Positions 60,758-64,000 of a DNA stretch of 64,000 nt are shown piece after piece (within the stretch, counting starts at the first letter, position 1; every line of letters starts with the position of its first letter). The notes beneath the pieces were generated by a model that did not search any database, had not been told where the DNA came from, and saw only the letters and a program-made list of their open reading frames with translations. This stretch comes from Tahibacter sp042701255 (lineage in GTDB: Bacteria > Pseudomonadota > Gammaproteobacteria > Xanthomonadales > Rhodanobacteraceae), in the NCBI RefSeq assembly GCF_042701255.1, contig NZ_CP170554.1, positions 5,456,001-5,520,000 on the forward strand, written 5' to 3'. The translations under genes were made by a program, and so were the position numbers.

Positions 60758-62233
60758 TCAGCCCGTACGCATCTGCGCCGCATCGCGCCGGTAGTGCGCG
60801 CCGACGCTGTCGCGCCGCTGCAAGGCCGCCGCGACGATGCAGTGGGCGACGGCGACACGGCGTCGTTCGCCGTGCGTCGCCGCCTCCCGCTGCAACATCT
60901 GCAAGGTCTTCTGCGCCTGCTGCAGACCCTGTGCATCGCGCACGAGACCCGCATGGCGCCAGAGCAGATCGCGCACGGCCGTATCGATCGTGGCACCGAC
61001 CGTGCCGTCGACAGGCTCCGTCATCGCCGGCAGGTCGAACCTCGCCGCCGGCTGCACCGGCTGCTGCGCGAAATTCCGTCCGAGCGCGCGGCCGAACACC
61101 AGGCCTTCGAGCAGCGAATTGCTCGCGAGCCGGTTCGCACCGTGCACGCCGCTGCAGGCGACTTCGCCGACGGCGTAGAGACCGGCGACCGTGCTGCGAC
61201 CAGCCGCATCCACGCGCACGCCGCCCATGTGGTAGTGCTGCGCCGGCACGACCGGAATGCGCTGCGTGCACGGATCGATGCCTTCGGCGAGACAGCTCGC
61301 GAACACGGTCGGAAACCGCTGCGGAAACGCCGCGCCGACGGCGCGTGTCGCATCGAGCCAGACTGTCTCGCCGCGTTCGAGCTCGGCCCAGACCGCGCGC
61401 GCGACGACGTCGCGCGGCGCGAGTTCGGCGTCGCGTGCGACGGCCGGCATGAAACGCCGGCCCGCGCCGTTGACGAGCACGGCGCCGGCGCCGCGCAGCG
61501 CTTCGGTCAGCAGCGGCAATTGCCCGCTGCGGCCGTCGCGCGTGCGCAGCGCGGTCGGATGGAACTGCACGAACTCCAGATCGGCCAGCCCGGCACCGGC
61601 TTCGAGCGCGAGAGCCAGGCCCGTCGCATCGGCCGTCGCCGGATTCGTCGTATGCCGGTACAGCGCGCCGATGCCGCCGGTCGCGAGCACCACGTGCGGC
61701 GCGAACAACCCTATGCGTCCCTGTGCGCCGGCCGCGGCGACGCCGACGACGCGACCGTCGACCTGCAGCAGGGATTCGGCCAGATGCTGCTCGAAACACT
61801 GCAGATGCGTCGCCGCGCGGGCAGCCGCGCCGAGCGCGCGCATGACCTCGGCCCCCGTCGCGTCACCGTGCGCATGGACGATGCGCGCCTGCGAATGCGC
61901 CGCTTCGCGTCCGAGCAGATAGCCCTGCGCGGCACGGTCGAAACCGACCCCGCAGGCCTCCAGCCAGGCCACGGCTTCGGCGGCGGCGCCGGTCAGCGCA
62001 TCGACGGCGGCCAGATCGTTGAGTTCGTTGCCGGCGATGCGCGTGTCGCGCGCATGCGCCTGCGCGCTGTCGCCGGGACCGACCGCCGCGGCGATGCCGC
62101 CCTGCGCCCAGCGGCTGGCGCCGTCGTCGGCGAGCACGCCGCGCGTGATCAGCGCGACGCGCCGCGGCGCGGCCGACAGCGCCGTCGAAAGACCGGCGAT
62201 GCCCGAACCGATGACGATAAGATCGAAATGCAT
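60758..62233 (-). CDS. nadB: L-aspartate oxidase
   Basis: A 491-residue flavoprotein that oxidises L-aspartate to iminoaspartate, the first step of de novo NAD synthesis. The FAD-binding start is DLIVIGSGIAGLSTAL, with SRWAQGGIAAAVG, VVLATGGIGALYRHTTNPATADATGLALALEAGAGLADLEFVQFHPTAL, HYHMGGVRVDAAGRSTVAGLYAVGEVACSGVHGANRLASNSLLEGLVFG following; the Arg of RLASNSLLE and His of QHYHMGG serve the active site. It lies 96 bases after nadA on the same strand, the two forming an operon; its iminoaspartate product feeds NadA. The gap has an eight-pair hairpin. Confidence 0.96.
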   Translation of the reverse strand: MHFDLIVIGSGIAGLSTALSAAPRRVALITRGVLADDGASRWAQGGIAAAVGPGDSAQAHARDTRIAGNELNDLAAVDALTGAAAEAVAWLEACGVGFDRAAQGYLLGREAAHSQARIVHAHGDATGAEVMRALGAAARAATHLQCFEQHLAESLLQVDGRVVGVAAAGAQGRIGLFAPHVVLATGGIGALYRHTTNPATADATGLALALEAGAGLADLEFVQFHPTALRTRDGRSGQLPLLTEALRGAGAVLVNGAGRRFMPAVARDAELAPRDVVARAVWAELERGETVWLDATRAVGAAFPQRFPTVFASCLAEGIDPCTQRIPVVPAQHYHMGGVRVDAAGRSTVAGLYAVGEVACSGVHGANRLASNSLLEGLVFGRALGRNFAQQPVQPAARFDLPAMTEPVDGTVGATIDTAVRDLLWRHAGLVRDAQGLQQAQKTLQMLQREAATHGERRRVAVAHCIVAAALQRRDSVGAHYRRDAAQMRTG

Positions 62234-62270
62234 GGTCGTTCCTGATCCGCTTCTTGCACCGACTCGACGC

Positions 62271-62290
62271 TCCCGGTCGCAGGACCGGGA
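62271..62290 (-). terminator. Hairpin between nadA and nadB
   Basis: TCCCGGTC (62271-62278) pairs with GACCGGGA (62283-62290) over GCAG. It lies within the 96-base gap of the nadA-nadB operon and could be a processing or partial termination site. Confidence 0.4.
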
Positions 62291-62329
62291 ACAAGGGCTC
62301 TTACCCGGCGCGATCGAGATCGCCGGCGC

Positions 62330-63364
62330 TCATGCGGCCTCCTTGCGCCCGATCGCGAGCATGCGTTCCACCGCCTGGCGCGCGCGCACGGCGATGGCCG
62401 GATCGACCTGGACTTCATGGCGCATGTGCAGCAGCGCATCGTGGATGCGCGGCAGGGTGATGCGGCGCATGTGCGGGCAGAGGTTGCACGGACGCGTGAA
62501 CTCGATGTCCGGGAACTGCACGGCGACGTTGTCGCTCATGGAGCACTCGGTAATCATGACGACGCGGCGCGGCCGGCGCTCGGCGAGGTGCGTGACCATG
62601 GCTGCGGTGGAACCGACGAAATCGGCTTCGAGCAGCACGTCGGGCGGACATTCCGGATGCGCGAGGATGCGCACGTTGCCGTGGGCGCGGCGGTAGGAAC
62701 GCAGCTCCTCGCCGCTGAAGCGCTCGTGCACTTCGCAGGCGCCCTGCCAGAGGATGACCTTGACCGACGTCTTGGACGCGACGTACTGGCCGAGGTACTG
62801 GTCGGGCAGAAAAATGACTTTGTCCACACCGAGCGATTCGACGATGTGCACGGCATTGGCCGAGGTGCAGCAGACGTCGGATTCGGCCTTCACGTCGGCC
62901 GAGGTGTTGACGTAGGTGACGACCGGCACGCCGGGATACTTCGCCTTGAGCAGGCGCACGTCCTCGGCCGTGATCGACTCGGCCAGCGAGCAGCCGGCTT
63001 CGGTGTCGGGAATCAGAACGGTCTTGTCGGGGCAGAGGATCTTCGAGGTCTCCGCCATGAAATGGACGCCGCACTGCACGAGCACTTTGGCGTCGACACG
63101 CGCGGCCTGCTGCGCCAGTGCGAGCGAGTCGCCGGTGATGTCGGCGACGGTGTGGAAGATTTCGGGAGCCTGGTAGTTGTGCGCAAGGATGACGGCGTTG
63201 CGCTGCTTCTTCAGGCGCTGGATGGCGTCGATCCACGGCAGATGGGTTTGCCATTCCAGTTCGGGGATGACCTCGCGCACGCGCTGGTACAGCGGGTCAT
63301 AGCGTTCGAGCAGTTCCGTAGTCAGTTCCGGCACGGTGCCGGGTAACACAGAGAGCGTTGCCAT
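62330..63364 (-). CDS. nadA: Quinolinate synthase
   Basis: A 344-residue [4Fe-4S] enzyme that condenses iminoaspartate with dihydroxyacetone phosphate to quinolinate. Cluster ligands are Cys111 (SKILCPDKT), Cys210 (WQGACEVH) and Cys296 (RPCNLCPHM, with Cys293 beside it), as in E. coli NadA. Other marks are AHNYQAPEI, ADITGDSLALA, VHFMAETSKI, LIPDTEAGCSLAESI, YVNTSADVKAESDVCCTSANA and AHPECP. Two copies of a 19-base palindrome lie directly upstream, so NAD-dependent repression is likely. The ATG at 63364 follows GAGGTCGCG. Confidence 0.97.
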   Translation of the reverse strand: MATLSVLPGTVPELTTELLERYDPLYQRVREVIPELEWQTHLPWIDAIQRLKKQRNAVILAHNYQAPEIFHTVADITGDSLALAQQAARVDAKVLVQCGVHFMAETSKILCPDKTVLIPDTEAGCSLAESITAEDVRLLKAKYPGVPVVTYVNTSADVKAESDVCCTSANAVHIVESLGVDKVIFLPDQYLGQYVASKTSVKVILWQGACEVHERFSGEELRSYRRAHGNVRILAHPECPPDVLLEADFVGSTAAMVTHLAERRPRRVVMITECSMSDNVAVQFPDIEFTRPCNLCPHMRRITLPRIHDALLHMRHEVQVDPAIAVRARQAVERMLAIGRKEAA

Positions 63365-63374
63365 CGCGACCTCT

Positions 63375-63393
63375 TATGCTCAGAGTGAGCATA
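63375..63393. promoter_or_regulatory. Palindromic operator 1 upstream of nadA
   Basis: TATGCTCAGAGTGAGCATA has perfect eight-base arms around GAG and begins 11 bases before the nadA start. It resembles operators proposed for NAD-biosynthesis repressors of the NadQ/NrtR kind; which regulator binds here is not known from the window. Confidence 0.65.
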
Positions 63394-63404
63394 TATGGGC
63401 CGCT

Positions 63405-63423
63405 TATGCTAGGGATGAGCATA
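63405..63423. promoter_or_regulatory. Palindromic operator 2 upstream of nadA
   Basis: TATGCTAGGGATGAGCATA is a second copy of the same palindrome with two mismatches in one arm. Its centre is exactly 30 bases from that of operator 1, about three helical turns, so two dimers could bind on the same face of the DNA. Confidence 0.6.
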
Positions 63424-63446
63424 AGTGAGGTCAAGGTTCTGAGGGC

Positions 63447-63697
63447 CGGGAATCGGGAATCGGGAATCGGGAATCGGGAATCGGGAATCGGGAATCGGGA
63501 ATCGGGAATCGGGAATCGGGAATCGGGAATCGGGAATCGGGAATCGGGAATCGGGAATCGGGAATCGGGAATCGGGAATCGGGAATCGGGAATCGGGAAT
63601 CGGGAATCGGGAATCGGGAATCGGGAATCGGGAATCGGGAATCGGGAATCGGGAATCGGGAATCGGGAATCGGGAATCGGGAATCGGGAATCGGGAA
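63447..63697. repeat. Tandem array of 35 perfect CGGGAAT heptamers
   Basis: The unit CGGGAAT is repeated 35 times without a single change from 63447 to 63691, then a six-base partial unit follows. Open frames through the array encode only the artificial heptapeptide RFPIPDS. Arrays of this heptamer type are frequent between genes in Lysobacterales. It lies between the nadA operators and the DUF2007 gene; copy number is likely variable. Confidence 0.97.
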
Positions 63698-63726
63698 AAG
63701 CGTGCTGGGCTCGGACTTGTTGTCAA

Positions 63727-64000
63727 TCAGGCTTCGAGGATGCCGGAATCGTCGCTTTCGGTGCCGGGTTCCCACTCGGTGTCGCGGCGTTCGCTGAGCT
63801 CGGCATCGACTTCGGCGGCGAGGCGGCTCGCGGCCGGCACGTCGTGTTCGGCGACCATGACGGTGACCAGGCCCATGACCGGCAGCTCGCCGATCGCGCC
63901 GGTCAGGTATTCGCCGCCGACGTGGGCCGGAATGCCGGCCGCTTCGAGCACGTTGCGCACGAGGTGCGCGTCGATGATGTTCTCGGCCCGGTAGACGATG
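63727..64000 (-). CDS. DUF2007 family protein, partial
   Basis: The gene runs off the right edge of the window, leaving about 91 residues. The segment IVYRAENIIDAHLVRNVLEAAGIPAHVGGEYLTGAIGELPVMGLVTVMVAEHDVPAASRLAAEVDAEL matches DUF2007, a small ACT-like fold called a putative signal-transducing protein. The acidic tail (EWEPGTESDDSGILEA) is beyond the conserved part. The real start must be within a few bases past position 64000, since only a short MxxV-type lead-in is missing. Function is unknown; it may bind a metabolite or partner protein. Confidence 0.85.
   Translation of the reverse strand, partial: IVYRAENIIDAHLVRNVLEAAGIPAHVGGEYLTGAIGELPVMGLVTVMVAEHDVPAASRLAAEVDAELSERRDTEWEPGTESDDSGILEA

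Noticed and set aside
63409..63775. Open frames encoding repeated RFPIPDS heptapeptides
   Set aside because: They are products of the CGGGAAT array, which is open in several frames because the unit is seven bases long; there is no separate start context or domain.

Overview
The window is very GC-rich, densely coded DNA from a gammaproteobacterium, most likely a member of the Lysobacterales (Xanthomonadales), close to the Rhodanobacteraceae. This rests on the gene families present (a TIGR02999-type sigma factor with a Ser/Thr kinase, TPR-sulfotransferases, secreted proteins ending in FGDGFD, DUF2069 and DUF2007 proteins, a C-terminally complete OxyR beside ahpC/ahpD) and on repeat types common in that order (CGGGAAT heptamer arrays, small palindromic intergenic repeats). 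No rRNA, tRNA, CRISPR array, prophage or insertion sequence was seen. The taxonomic placement is an inference from content.

Layout. 0-7.6 kb: end of moaB, a PPK2 kinase, acylphosphatase, a yihY-thioredoxin pair, a wrbA-DUF2069-acyl-CoA dehydrogenase run with 4-base overlaps, kptA, and a short asparaginase-domain protein. 7.6-15.4 kb: a secreted S8 protease with a long structured leader, a large protein with two receiver domains and degenerate GGDEF and EAL domains, and a 760-base repeat island. 15.4-20 kb: membrane proteins, sufT, and a MocR regulator divergent from a PNPOx-family/GNAT pair. 20-28.3 kb: an accessory block holding two sulfotransferase genes and a secreted propeller-like protein, each interrupted by a frameshift, plus an ECF sigma factor, a TPR Ser/Thr kinase, and a 2-oxoglutarate oxygenase driven from a duplicated copy of the sulfotransferase promoter. 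28.3-33.1 kb: an ECF sigma/anti-sigma/DUF4097 unit, an HDAC-like deacylase and PEP carboxykinase. 33.2-37.9 kb: fatty-acid genes (TetR regulator, hydrolase, fadE, hotdog protein) with a PsrA-like operator. 37.9-42.6 kb: an orphan DUF5706 (Pycsar-effector-like) membrane protein, an M1 aminopeptidase and a second DUF4097 protein. 43-45.5 kb: a four-gene GTPase/Roadblock operon. 46.3-48.6 kb: the ahpD, ahpC, oxyR peroxide module. 48.8-57.3 kb: alpha-2-macroglobulin and pbpC. 57.5-60.6 kb: msrA, EamA, GST and a small secreted protein. 60.7-63.4 kb: nadA-nadB with paired palindromic operators, followed by a 35-copy heptamer array and a partial DUF2007 gene.

Themes. Oxidative defence is prominent (AhpC with AhpD as probable reductant, OxyR with a recognisable site, MsrA, WrbA, GST, a TlpA-like thioredoxin). 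Fatty-acid turnover is concentrated at 33-38 kb and probably under one TetR repressor. The most unusual parts are the 20-28 kb block, where neighbouring genes are broken at simple repeats; the GTPase/Roadblock operon; the orphan DUF5706 protein; the degenerate GGDEF/EAL protein; and several families of dispersed repeats placed at the 3' ends of convergent genes. No clearly new multi-gene defence system is established by the sequence alone.
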